64,000 bases of DNA from Azolla pinnata (lineage: Eukaryota > Streptophyta > Polypodiopsida > Salviniales > Salviniaceae): contig JBBBWG010029310.1 of NCBI GenBank assembly GCA_037176905.1, positions 51,773 through 115,772 of the forward strand. Direction: 5' to 3'. The notes under the pieces were generated by a model, which searched no databases, was not told the DNA's origin, and saw nothing but the letters and a program-made list of their open reading frames with translations. A program made the position numbers and the translations under genes. Shown here piece by piece: positions 1-10,900 of this stretch. Position 1 is the first letter of the stretch, and each line of letters starts with the position of its first letter.

Positions 1-1265
1 ATTAGTAAAGCAAAACGCGTTATGAACAACAACAATAACAACAACAAGAAGAAGAAGAGCACTAAGAAGAGAAGGGGAATTTTTTTAAGAAGAGGCAAAA
101 AAAAGAATCAATTGCTCACACAAAAAGAAAAGAGGGAATCATGCGTCGTGGTCACACCGAAAGAATCTTGCCACTAAAAAAAAACAAAGGAATCGTACCG
201 CGTCCGAAAACAAAAATCATGGCATGAAATTACTGACTATTTAATTTGCCCCATGAATCGGACTGCGGACCGACTCGCTTCCACGAAAATGATTGGGCAA
301 ATCCACAAGAGCATTGACATGTGATGAATCGGTTGGATCCAATAACGTGTGGATCGTGTATATGACTACAAGGTTAATCCGCTTCGGATGCCGTTGAAAA
401 TTCTTAAAAGCAATGTAACACTTGCAGGAGATCGATACGTTATCGTACAGTAACAGTAAAAACAGTTGGTCCACGATTTGATAATACTTGTATTAGAAAG
501 AAGGAAGATGTTCGATCATTGTCATAGCAGTCACATGTAATGAATGGGTTGAATTTTTGCAGAAGCGTGAATCGTCATGTATGACTAAGCTGCAGGTTGA
601 ATCCGGCTTGGATTAAACATAAAAAACAACGTAATACTTTGATTAAACAGCTTGTGGTTGAAAACTTAATAGCAATGTAGGGTATTTGGATTAAGCTTGT
701 AGGTAAAAACTTAAATATGAAGTAATACTTGTATTAGAAAGAATGAATATGTTTGATCAATTCACTTAATAGTTACTGTAAAAAAACTGGCTCTATAGAT
801 TCGAGCATAGATTGTAATGTTTGCATTCGTTGAAAAACATCAGTTACGATTAATAAACGGATGCGAATAGTATGAGCATATTAATTTATGATTATATTAT
901 ATTATTGAAAAAATGGCTTTGTATCATGATTAATATCATTTTATATCTCAGCTTGAATGGGTTATTAAATTATTATTATTTCTTATATTTTTTTATGAAA
1001 AGGAAACAAATAGTTCATTTTGTCATATGAGCTTGTAGAGTCTTTTTTCCTATTTCATTTCTGAATAATACATTTTATACTCGAATACGAATGCACAAAA
1101 ATTCGACACAATAGTACTTTTATATTTGAATTCTTGTGTATAAATAAACATATATATATAGTTTTAACTCAAGAATACTTTTATACTCAAATCCGATTGC
1201 GCGAATATATATGTATATATATTTGACTCAATAATACTTTTATATTCAAATACGAATGCACAGAG

Positions 1266-1301
<36 letters not shown>

Positions 1302-1401
1302 TTATACGACTCAATAATACTTTTATACTAGAACACGAATGCACAGATCTGTAGATCTATACATTCTTGACTAAAATCAATGGAATGCATTCGTTTGTCA
1401 G
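1..1401 (+). other. AT-rich DNA, probably laccase intron 2
   Basis: No convincing exon is visible here. The laccase that begins at 1402 starts with its third exon, so this stretch is most simply the end of its second intron, and the first two exons (signal peptide plus about 50 residues) lie before the window. Two related blocks sit near 310-390 and 530-610. From about 1070 to 1345 a unit of roughly 80-90 bp containing ATAATACTTTTATA and CGAATGCACA is repeated about four times, separated by (TA)n and (TG)n runs. Confidence 0.55.
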
Positions 1402-4400
1402 GCATGGCGTGAGGCAAGTGCTGTCGGCGTGGGCAGATGGACCGGCGTATGTGACACAATGCCCACTGCAGACGGGGCAGTCGTTCGTGCAAAGATTCCA
1501 GATCGTCGAGCAGCGCGGGACTCTGTTCTGGCACGCGCACATCAGCTGGCTCCGCGCCACGCTGTACGGCGCCATCGTCATCCGGCCCCGCCACGCCTCC
1601 CGCTACCCTTTCTCCAAGCCCGCCCACGAATACACCCTCCTCTTAGGTATCTGCACCCTCGATTGAGCATAACCTTAGGAGCTAATTTATAAGCCTAATT
1701 GTGAATGGTTTATGGGTAAGATAAGACTTAATTTGAATGGTTTAAGGGTAAGATAAGACTTCATTTGAATGGTTTAAGGGTAAGATAAGACTTCATTTGA
1801 ATGGTTTAAGGGTAAGATAAGACTTAATTTGATTGGTTTAAGGGTAAGATAAAACTTAATTTGATTCGTTTAAGGGTAAGATAAGACTTAATTTGATTCG
1901 TTTAAGGGTAAGATAAGACTTAATTTGATTGGTTTAAGGGTAAGATAAGACTGAATTTGATTCGTTTAAGGGTAAGATAAGACTTAATTTGAATGCTTCA
2001 ATGAGTAGGATAAAACTTAGGATAAGTGAGATACCTGCTCCCTTGATAGAGCATAACCTTAGCAACCAATTATACGCCTAATTTGAATGGTTTAAAGATA
2101 TGATAAGACTTAATTTGAATGCTTTAAGGGTAGGATAAGACTTACTCTGAATGGTTTAAGGTGAGCATAAGACTTACTTTGAATGGTTTAAGGGTAGGAT
2201 AAGTGACATACCTGTATTCTCGATGGAGCATAACCTTAGAAACCAATTTATAAACCAATTTATAAGCCTAATTTGAATGGTTTAAGGGTAGGATAAGACT
2301 TAATTTGAATGATTTAAGGGTATGATAGACTTACTCTAAATGGTTTAAGGTGAGGATAAGACTTAATTTGAATGGTTTAAGGGTAGGATAAGTGAAATAC
2401 CTGTACCCTTAATGGGACATAACCTTAGGAACCAATTTATAACCCTAGTTTGAATGGTTTAAGGGCAAGATAAGTGAGTTACTGACTACCTTACCTAAAC
2501 CTTAAATTGGACTTAATTTAAATAGTTTAAAGGGTACAATAAGTGAGATATTAGCCACAATTCCCGTTACCCTTTCTCCAAGTCCACCCACAAATACACC
2601 CTCCTCTTAGGTATCTTGCACCCTTGATAGGGCATAACCTTAGGAACCTTTATAAGCCTAATTTGAATGGTTTAAGGGTAGGATCAATGAGATACCGGCT
2701 ACCCTACCGAAGCCCTAGATTGGACTTATGTATTGGCAATAGCTCAGCTCGGTTTAACCGAATTGAGTTGTAGACACTCTCGTTTAGGGTTTTAATGGCA
2801 TAAATCGTTTAATTCTTAACCAGTTTGGCCTAAACCGTGTACGTCTTAACCAATTTAGCCAAAACCATTCAGCTCAGCTCGGTTTCACCGGTTAAGGAGA
2901 TCTCAAGCCAAGCCAATTTAAGCCTGAGCCGTTTAAGAAAATTGAACCGGTTGAGACTCAAACCCGTTTGGGCCAACTTGGTCAGGACTTAAACCAGTTA
3001 ATGCTTACACAGTTCATAAGTCAGTTTAGGCAAAACTGGTTAAGACTTAAACAACGTAAACCAAATCGATACAGACTTAAACGGTTTAGGTCATTAAAAC
3101 CCTACACTGGAGGGTCTATTCTTTCGTTCGAATACAACATCAGCATCATCATCATCATCATCATCATCTCCCCATACCGTGAACCCTAACCCACAACTTG
3201 AAGCTTAAACCCTAAAAATCCTGAACCTCGAACCCTAAACTTTAACTTAAACCCATGTCATCTCTTCTTACTCGTCCTCTGTCGATTGCAGGGGAGTGGT
3301 GGATTGCGGACGTGGAGGAGGTGATCAAAGAGGCCCTCGCCGTCGGGCGAGGCTACAACATCTCGGATGCGTTGACCATCAACGGGCAGCCAGGAGCCTT
3401 GTACAACTGTTCCCAACACTGTAAGCAAACGCTAAAACCCTAGAATCAAGATTCCATCTAAGCTGCTTCTTGCCCATGCGATCCAATACCATTCCCCTCA
3501 ATTATAAAACCGAACCAAACCGTTTTGAAAGAGTTTTAGAACCAAACCGAGCCGAACCGTGGTTTAAATGATTCCAAATAATCGAACAACAAGAATTTTG
3601 CAATGTATATATTGTTTGATTGCATGAAACATAGTCCAAACTCAGTTCAGGATGGTTTGGTTCTCTTCAAACTGTCAAGGTGAAACAATACTAAACCAGA
3701 GTGCAAAGCTCCCGAACCGAACTATAACCGCCTGAAGTGAACCGAACTGAACTAATAACCACTTGAACCAAATGGAAATGAACTATCAACCTCCCAAACT
3801 GAACCAAACCGACCGAAACCAAACTATAACCATCTGAAGTGAACAAAACTGAACTAATAATCACTTGAACCAAATGGAAATGAACTATCAACCTCCCAAA
3901 CCGAACCGAACAAACTGAAACCAAACTATAACCACTTGAAGTGAACCGAACTGAACTAATAACCACTTGAACCAAATAGAAATGAACTACCAACTTTTCA
4001 AACCGAATCGAACTGGGACCCGATTTCTTTAAACGGAGTCAAACCTGAATCTGCTTAATGCCAAGCCAATCCCGCCTTCAAAACCACGGCTTGATCGAGG
4101 TTCGGCTCAGGTCGGCTCAAACCCAGCGTTAGCCCAAAAGCTAATGCAACTCAATGCCATGCCATGGGATTTGCTACCGTGAAATGAATGCGAGGGCCGA
4201 GAGAAAACTTAGATTAACATGCTTGGAAGAGATGGAACCCACACTAGGCTGCATGTACAGATCTAGGACTCGTCTTTTTTCTTGTTGCAGTGACGCCTGT
4301 GTTCAAAGTGAAGCACGGGAAGACGTACCTGCTGCGGCTGATCAACGCGGCGCTCAACTTCCAGCTCTTCGTGGGGGTGGCGGGGCACAACCTGACGCTG

Positions 4401-6643
4401 GTGGAAGCAGACGCAGAGTACACGGAGGCCTACGAGACGCAGGCAGTGGTGCTGGCACCAGGGCAGACGAGCAACGTACTGCTGAGAGCAGATCGCGAGG
4501 AAGGCGGAAACTACTACGTCGCGGTCTCGGTCTTCTCGCCCGCAAACAGCACAACAGTGCCCTTCCCGACGCTTCCAGCAACTGCTCTGATCTCCTACAA
4601 CAGCTCTTCCCTGGCCTCTGCTTCTGCAGTCGACTTCTCTGGCCTCTCCCTGCCCTCGCTCCCCGCCTACGACGACCTCGCGTTCGTCAGCAACTTCACG
4701 CAGTCGCTCCGCGGCCAGAGCTACTCCCGCGGCTACTACTACTACACCGTCCCCATGAAGCTCGACTACGACCTCCTCTACACCGTCGGCTACTCGCTGC
4801 AGGCCTGCGACACCTGCCTCCAGGGCTACACGCTCTCCGCGAGCCTCAACAACGAGACCTTCCGCACGCCCACCATCTCCGTGCTCCAGGTTCAATCAAG
4901 CTCAAGCTTTAAATGTTACAAGCATAACCATTCACTAGACTCTTCTGTACCTCAGCAGTAGTGTTCACATCACAGGGTCAGTTGTACTGTAAGCTCAAGC
5001 TTTAAATGTTACAAGCATAACCATTCACTAGACTCTTTTGTACCTTAACGGTAGTGTTCACATCACAGGGTCAGTTGTACCATAAGCTCAAGCTTTAAAT
5101 GTTACAAGCATAACCATTCACTAGACTCTTTTGTACCTTCGTAGTAGTGTTCACATCATAGGGTCAGTTGTACCGTAATAGTGTTCACATCATAGGGCCA
5201 GCAGCTATTATATATATATATATAAGGTTCATAATCTTCCAGTTTCTCCCATCTTAGAAAGGTCCCTTTCTCTCTCTCTCTCTCTCTCTCTCTCCATATG
5301 ATTTAATGGAAGTCTTATTAAACCCTCACTCCCCTTCACTTTCTCAATGAGCTGAACTAGCCCACAAATAGCTGCCTATAGCTGACCCTATGGTGTGAAC
5401 ACTACGATATAGAGCCCCTGTGAATGGTTATAACCGTCGACATTCCTCCGCAGCAGCAGGTTTTTCCCTTTATAGCTGAAGGATTAATCAGTAATGGGAT
5501 TTTCTGACGATGGTCTAGGCGTACTATAACCACATCACGGGCGTTTACAACACGAGCTTCCCCGACACGCCGCCCAACCCGTTCAACTACACGGGAGACG
5601 GCAACGTGACGTACTCGGAGCTGGGGACGCGGGTGAAGGTGCTAGAGCTGGGTCAGAGCGTGCAGATCGTGTTCCAGGGCACCGCGTCTCTGCAGCTGGA
5701 GAGCCACCCGATTCATCTGCATGGCCAGAACTTCTACATCGTCGGCACGGGCTTCGGCAACTACAACGCTTCGGCCGATCCCGCAAGCTTCAACTTGAGG
5801 AACCCGCCCTCGCGCAACACCGTGGCCGTGCCCTCGGGCGGCTGGGCTGCCGTCCGCTTCTCCACCACCAACCCAGGTACCACATCTCTGCCCTCTGCAG
5901 ATTCTGCTCTGCGATTCACGACAGACGAATGCCTAGTATCCATCGGTCCATCTGTCTGATTGTCGATCCTGTCTGACATCAAGAGACGAATGCCTAGTAT
6001 CTCCAGCGGATCCGATCTGTCTGTTTGCCTGTTGATCCATTTTGTCTTGGTATCGAGACAAATGTCTGAATGTCCCTGAACCCTAAATCCAGGTATCGAG
6101 ACACGGTCTGGCATCTGGCCAATCCATCTGTTTGCCCATCGATCTGGTAGAGAGACAATGTCTATCTAGCATCCAGCCCATCGGTCTTGGTATCTAGACA
6201 AAGTCTAGCATCTGACCAATCCATCTATCTAGACAACCCTAGGTCTGATAGTGAGACAATGTCTAGCATCTGACCAATCCATCTATCTAGACAACCCTGG
6301 GTCTGATAGCGAGACAACGTCTAGCATCTGACTATCTGCCCTTATATTTATCGAGACGATGTCGGGCATCCAGCCCTCCATCTGTCTGCTCATCGCTCAA
6401 GAATCTGCTCAGTGTTTTGTTTGGAATCTTAGCCATACATCACAGTTTTGATCATTTTGATGATGATGATGATGATGATGATGGTGGTGGTGATCATTCG
6501 TGCTTCCTGCAGGCGTCTGGTTCATGCATTGCCACATCGAGCTGCACGCATCCTGGGGGATGGCCATGGTGTTCATAGTCAAGAACGGCAAGGGATCAAA
6601 CGAGACATTGCCGCCTCCGCCGCCAGACATGCCGCCCTGTTAA
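1402..6643 (+). CDS. LAC: Laccase (multicopper oxidase), 3' five exons, 5' end outside window
   Basis: Secreted blue copper oxidase that oxidises phenolics such as monolignols or flavonoids in the cell wall while reducing O2 to water. Exons: 1402-1646, 3292-3420, 4291-4889, 5519-5876, 6513-6643 (TAA). The first two are 245 and 129 bp, the sizes usual for plant laccase exons 3 and 4, and all phases agree. Visible copper motifs are HGVRQ (its W codon is split by the upstream intron), [18 protein letters not shown] and [15 protein letters not shown]. The residue ten after the type 1 copper cysteine is Met, where many laccases have Leu. About 486 residues are present; the missing ~85 would hold the signal peptide and the start of cupredoxin domain 1. 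The intron 4890-5518 cuts what is usually one long exon at LQ|AYY. Exons are GC-rich against AT-rich introns. The polyA signal AATAAA is at 6791. I cannot tell which laccase subgroup this is. Confidence 0.93.
1690..2480. repeat. 32-bp minisatellite in laccase intron 3
   Basis: Tandem copies of a 32-bp unit with the core GGTTTAAGGGTAAGATAAGA. Copies at 1741, 1773 and 1805 are spaced exactly 32 bp apart. A higher-order pattern is present: blocks near 2030, 2206 and 2395 each begin with a copy of the sequence that follows the exon 3 donor (core GCATAACCTTAG) and then run into the 32-bp units. Confidence 0.9.
2555..2670 (+). repeat. Duplicate of the laccase exon 3 tail and its 5' splice site
   Basis: About 110 bp that copies 1591-1700, the last ~55 bp of exon 3 plus the start of the intron. 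The copy keeps the donor TCTTAG|GTATCT, and in the original frame it is still open, reading [16 protein letters not shown] against [16 protein letters not shown] in the real exon. It lies 964 bp downstream, on the far side of the minisatellite. It has no obvious 3' splice site of its own, so it is probably not an exon. Confidence 0.85.
2740..3255. repeat. Degenerate GGTTTAACCG / CCCTAAA-rich stretch in laccase intron 3
   Basis: Scattered short repeats of the type CAGCTCGGTTTAACCG and AACCGGTTAAGACT. They are followed by a short ATC run (3139-3166) and by CCCTAA/CCCTAAA motifs resembling plant telobox sequence (3183-3250). There is no coding signal before exon 4. Confidence 0.6.
3720..4020. 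repeat. 102-bp tandem repeat, three copies, laccase intron 4
   Basis: The motif AACTATAACC recurs at 3720, 3822 and 3924, exactly 102 bp apart. The unit is rich in GAACCGAACTGAACTAATAA. The repeat leaves a 100-residue open frame on the reverse strand that is an artefact of the periodicity. Confidence 0.9.
4890..5518 (+). repeat. Laccase intron 5: 93-bp tandem repeat with an inverted partner
   Basis: A 93-bp unit starting CTCAAGCTTTAAATGTTACA occurs at 4901, 4994 and 5087, followed by a partial copy to about 5200. Then come (TA)n at 5207-5223 and (CT)n at 5268-5294. From about 5378 to 5440 the sequence GACCCTATGGTGTGAACACTAC...GTGAATGGTTATAA is the reverse complement of the repeat, so the intron could fold into a large hairpin. 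This arrangement resembles a foldback or MITE-like insertion, though I see no clear target-site duplication. Confidence 0.8.
5930..6500. repeat. Degenerate ~65-bp repeats and (GAT)n in the last laccase intron
   Basis: Repeated blocks contain GAGACAATGTCTAGCATCTGACC and ATCCATCTATCTAGACAACC, for example near 6190, 6250 and 6310, with looser copies from 5930. A GAT run (6459-6483) stands close to the 3' splice site at 6512. Confidence 0.75.
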
Positions 6644-7933
6644 GAGCCCCGCTCTGCTCTTCTCTTGGCCCCATGCCTCCTCTTCCTTCTCTTCCTTTCT
6701 TGACCCTTCTTCAACTCCGATCGGTTTCAACATCATATACACCATTTGATTGCCACCCACCCACCCACCTACCTATGTGTACAAAACTGAAATAAAGATT
6801 TGGAATTCAGAAAAGGCTAGAACAAAGTACCGTTTGTTTCGTTGGAATCTTGGCCATACATCACAGCTTTGTTTGTTGGGATCTTGGCTGCCGCAACCTC
6901 CTTCCGCGGTATGAGAATCTAAAGCCACCACAACTGTGAGCCATTTATTGAAAGGCCTTCATAAGCTTGCAAAATCTTAGGGTAAAGATGGGGCAAACCT
7001 TAAAAGCAGTGCTCTTCTTGATCGGGAAACCGGAGAACTCGTTCCTGACCTGCCCTGAACCCTCATTTTGTTTCAGTCATTCATCATCCCCGCCAGGATC
7101 GATCTACGGATAGAGATTTGAGAGCATATACAGTTTGAAAAGAAAGCTGTCAGTTGAAACTCTCACCACAGCATATCATACACAAGGTCAGAAATCTGTT
7201 TACCTGATGATCACTGAAGCGCGCTCCCGACGCCACGTATGGAGAGGCATGATCCCACAAAAGCTTTCATGCGATCAACCTCAGACATCTGCTCAGCCAC
7301 AATGCATCAAACTTCATGTCTTCATCAAACAGCAATAAATGGAGGATAAATGGGAGGACACAAAAGAGGCTGGGATCCTCCAAGAAGTCCTCGGAAAGTT
7401 TTACCATGATTGCTGATTCATAGTGTTGAAGTAGCTAGCTTCAACAGGACCCAGGTCTCAATTCATGTGTCCCAAAGACAATCCATGAGATCAAACAGTG
7501 TTCAAACACAGACAGAATTGGAAAATAAAGATTTTCTAGCATGTAGTATCCAGTGTATATTTCAAACACCATGATCTGACTTAGTTACAGAAAAGAGTTT
7601 CAAGAAAATGAAAACTTGATAATGACAACCTCGCACAGGGCATTGGGCCCTCAAGAACAGTTAACAGGGATAAATAGAGGCCCAGATTTGACAAACAAGT
7701 TGTAACGTCATTTACACATTTATTCACAAAAGAATATTGCACCATGCATATGTGAATATGAGAATACTTTCAACAGCTTTTGCCCGACACCTGCGGGGCA
7801 ACAATATGGCAGACGAGCAGTGAAATGGCAGGACTATTTCACTATATATTGCAAAAGTTCGATTTGATCGAATTTAGATTTACACATTGGTTGCCACTGA
7901 AAAAAAATTACATGGGGGATTAAGGAATACAGC
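6644..7933. other. Convergent 3' untranslated and intergenic DNA
   Basis: This lies between the stop codons of the laccase (+) and the CTLH-domain gene (-). Likely polyA signals are AATAAA at 6791-6796 on the plus strand and the reverse complement of AATAAA at 7719-7724 for the minus-strand gene. No open frame here resembles a protein I know. Confidence 0.6.
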
Positions 7934-10900
7934 TCATGCTAACATGTGTTCCAGCACGTTCTCCACACTCCCGTTGTATTGCACAAGCAGCTGTATCGCA
8001 TCTCCTCTCGATAACGCCATCCACTCCTGTGGAAAGAAAGACACATGGGTAAGAAACCATTAGCAACGGCAAATGTAAAGTGCTTTGCAAACTACAGAGC
8101 TGCATAGTGAAAGAGGCGTAAAGTGCTTTGTAGCCACTTAACATCAACAAATGAAGTGTTGTAATCATTAGTAGTCAAGTAGCATCAAACACTGATTGAA
8201 ATGTTTATGAAGCCGATATTAACCATTTATTGTTTTTCGTAAGTCCACACGAGGTCCATTAGCAACAGCTATAACATATGTGCCTAGTCAATCTTGAAAC
8301 ATAAATTCTGAATATAGAAATGAAATAGTAACTGGAAGCCCATAAATAAGCCAGGAGCATTGATAGAAAAGTCCAGATAAACAGTAGCAATTGGTACTGA
8401 TAATTAATTAGGTTTTATGCCTATACAATCAACCACAAAAATCTGTCAGGATTACTTCAAATCATAAAAGATACTAGAGTCCCTAACATGAAATGTCAGT
8501 CCAAACAGTCAAACGAAATGCAGGCATTAGCTTTGATAATGCACAAAGTACATTGTAGGCACCAACAACGAAATTGCACTAAAAACATTGTTTATGATTC
8601 CACTTGGAAACTCACCATAACAGTCAAAATCGCGCTATCATCGAAAACACCAGATCTCGAATCTGATTTCTGTTGATTACCATCTTCAGTGACAGAGCTT
8701 ATTTTACTTGACCCATGTTTGGAGCTCACCCCACTGCTTTCCGAGCTGATGTTTGGACCACGGGTTGCTGACTCAGTATCCTTCAAAGCATCTATTTCCA
8801 GAATCTTGGCAAAAGGATCATCACACATCTGAAGTTTGAACCAATCACTATGTGATTGCAGAGTTACTTTCATTATATTCATTAGTTCTGGTTCAGAAAT
8901 GCCTAGACTTGCATTCAATGAAACCTGGAAACAATAGAATGGTGAGATTAAGATTCATTGTGAGTATGTGACAACCGTACACATGGATACTGAAAGGATA
9001 TTTTTTAGCTACGTAATGCATGCAGATAACAATCTATCATGACCAGCCAGACCCTCACTGCCTGATCAGAGCACAGTGTTAGGGTCAGGGACATTCTTAT
9101 ATACAGGCACTAAATAAAATGTCTCCCAAGGACTCCTATGAATTCTGAATCACGTATTGATTACAAGCATGACACATCCATTACACAAGTAACTAGATTT
9201 CTACAGAAGCTACAAGAGGACATCAAAACCACAATCTCTGTGCATCAAGGATATCTAACAACATCGCACAACAAGTAAAGGCCAAGCAGAAATTAATGGA
9301 CATGTTCAAATACTGGACCAAATGCGCTCAGAAAGGCTAGCATGTTCAACAAATCCAAACTTGCCCAAAATTTTCATCACCTAAAACAGTGGCTCAGTTT
9401 GTAGAACTGGATTCCTAAGTCGGCAACCCATGGGGTCACATTAGCAAACACTCACGGGTGATTCTCTATAACCAAGCTGCCACAGCATGAGCATGGTACA
9501 ACAAAAACACATTTCCATGAACCTTGATGAAAGAGCAGCGTGAAACGCCAGTGACCCCTACTCTCATGTAAGACGCAATAATATTTTTGCTCCAATCCTA
9601 AACATCAACACGTGGATCAAAAGCTAGGCATGATGTGGTCGCAGATGTTACAGATCAAACCCTTGATCTCACACAATCTCATCCAAGCTGAGTTGGTTAC
9701 AGCTCCTACAGTGGCAATTGCAGTCATGGAAAGAAAGGAATCCCTACAACCAGATTAAAACCATGCCCCAAACGAATTACTCTACAGGGAAACTAATAGA
9801 AGCATCTGAGGAAATAGCTTCAACAGAAAAAAGGGGATGAAGGTCCTCACAACAACATCAGCATAGACATTGACAACTTTCTGTCTCTTCCAATTCTCCA
9901 TACCTCTCAAACATGAGCAAGGCTTTGACAATATGAGCAAGGCTTTGAAGTAAGAAGAGCAAGGCAACTCTATTGTCCAGAAGAACATGTATTCACACAA
10001 CTCTAAGCATAGCAAAATAAATCCATACCGAGCAATGTGTCCAGAAATGCCTGGAACATAGTGTCTCAATGCAAAGTTTCCTTGGCCGATAGAGATTGAA
10101 CAAGGTAAGCACATCTCATATCCAGGACAGACCTTGCAAGGTACGTGAAGGACAAATCCTGTGACAACGGATGAAGATGACCATAGGTACCTTCAAAAAC
10201 ATAGGGTATCAACCCTTACATTAACACATCATGGATCCAACAATGTACTAGCAGCACGATGGATGCTATCATACCCACTACAGGCTGACTCTAAATCGTT
10301 GATGGCCATAGTCCAAGTAGATCCTGGCCTTTCTCTGTACCCAGGACCCAGATGCTAGGTCATTCCTATAGCAGCAAATCACCACGAAGTACTGTAAGTC
10401 CTCTCCAAACTGGCCATGCCTGTTAATACTGACAAGAAGATAGCATTCCACACCCACATTTGGCAGAAGCGCTAGAACAGGTCCTTTCTGGATCCTGAAT
10501 TTGGGAGAAAAAACAGCCAAAATGGGCAAGGAGTACGAAGGTCAGAGCACTGGGTTGAACATCTTCTGGAGATGCTATAGTCCACTGGAAAGAAAAACCT
10601 CCACCTACTGGCTCTACACACACTTACTACAGCTGGTTGTACCAGAGCAACAGGGCATGAGTCCCAGCACCCCTGCAGCTAGTTGGACCAGGCCAAGAAC
10701 TAGAAGAGCTAGATGAATGATTATATTTTGTCCCTATACCTAGCCTACGAGCACAACAAAGAGTTTCATGTTCATCTTTGAGCATGAGAGCACTTTCTAT
10801 GGTAAATGATCCATGTGAATGCTAGAGAAGGCATTGCTATCTTTCTCCATTGTAGTCTCTCTACTTCTGCAATAAAGCTATATTAAATAATACAACATTG

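Noticed and set aside
3183-3255. Interstitial telomere
   Set aside because: Only a few scattered CCCTAAA-like words are present, not a continuous heptamer array.
3691-3993. 100-residue reverse-strand frame with repeated [14 protein letters not shown]-like units
   Set aside because: It is the translation of the 102-bp intronic tandem repeat inside the laccase gene.
4154-4912. 252- and 210-residue frames overlapping laccase exon 5
   Set aside because: GC-rich third positions of the real exon keep other frames open; only the 4291-4889 frame matches a protein family.
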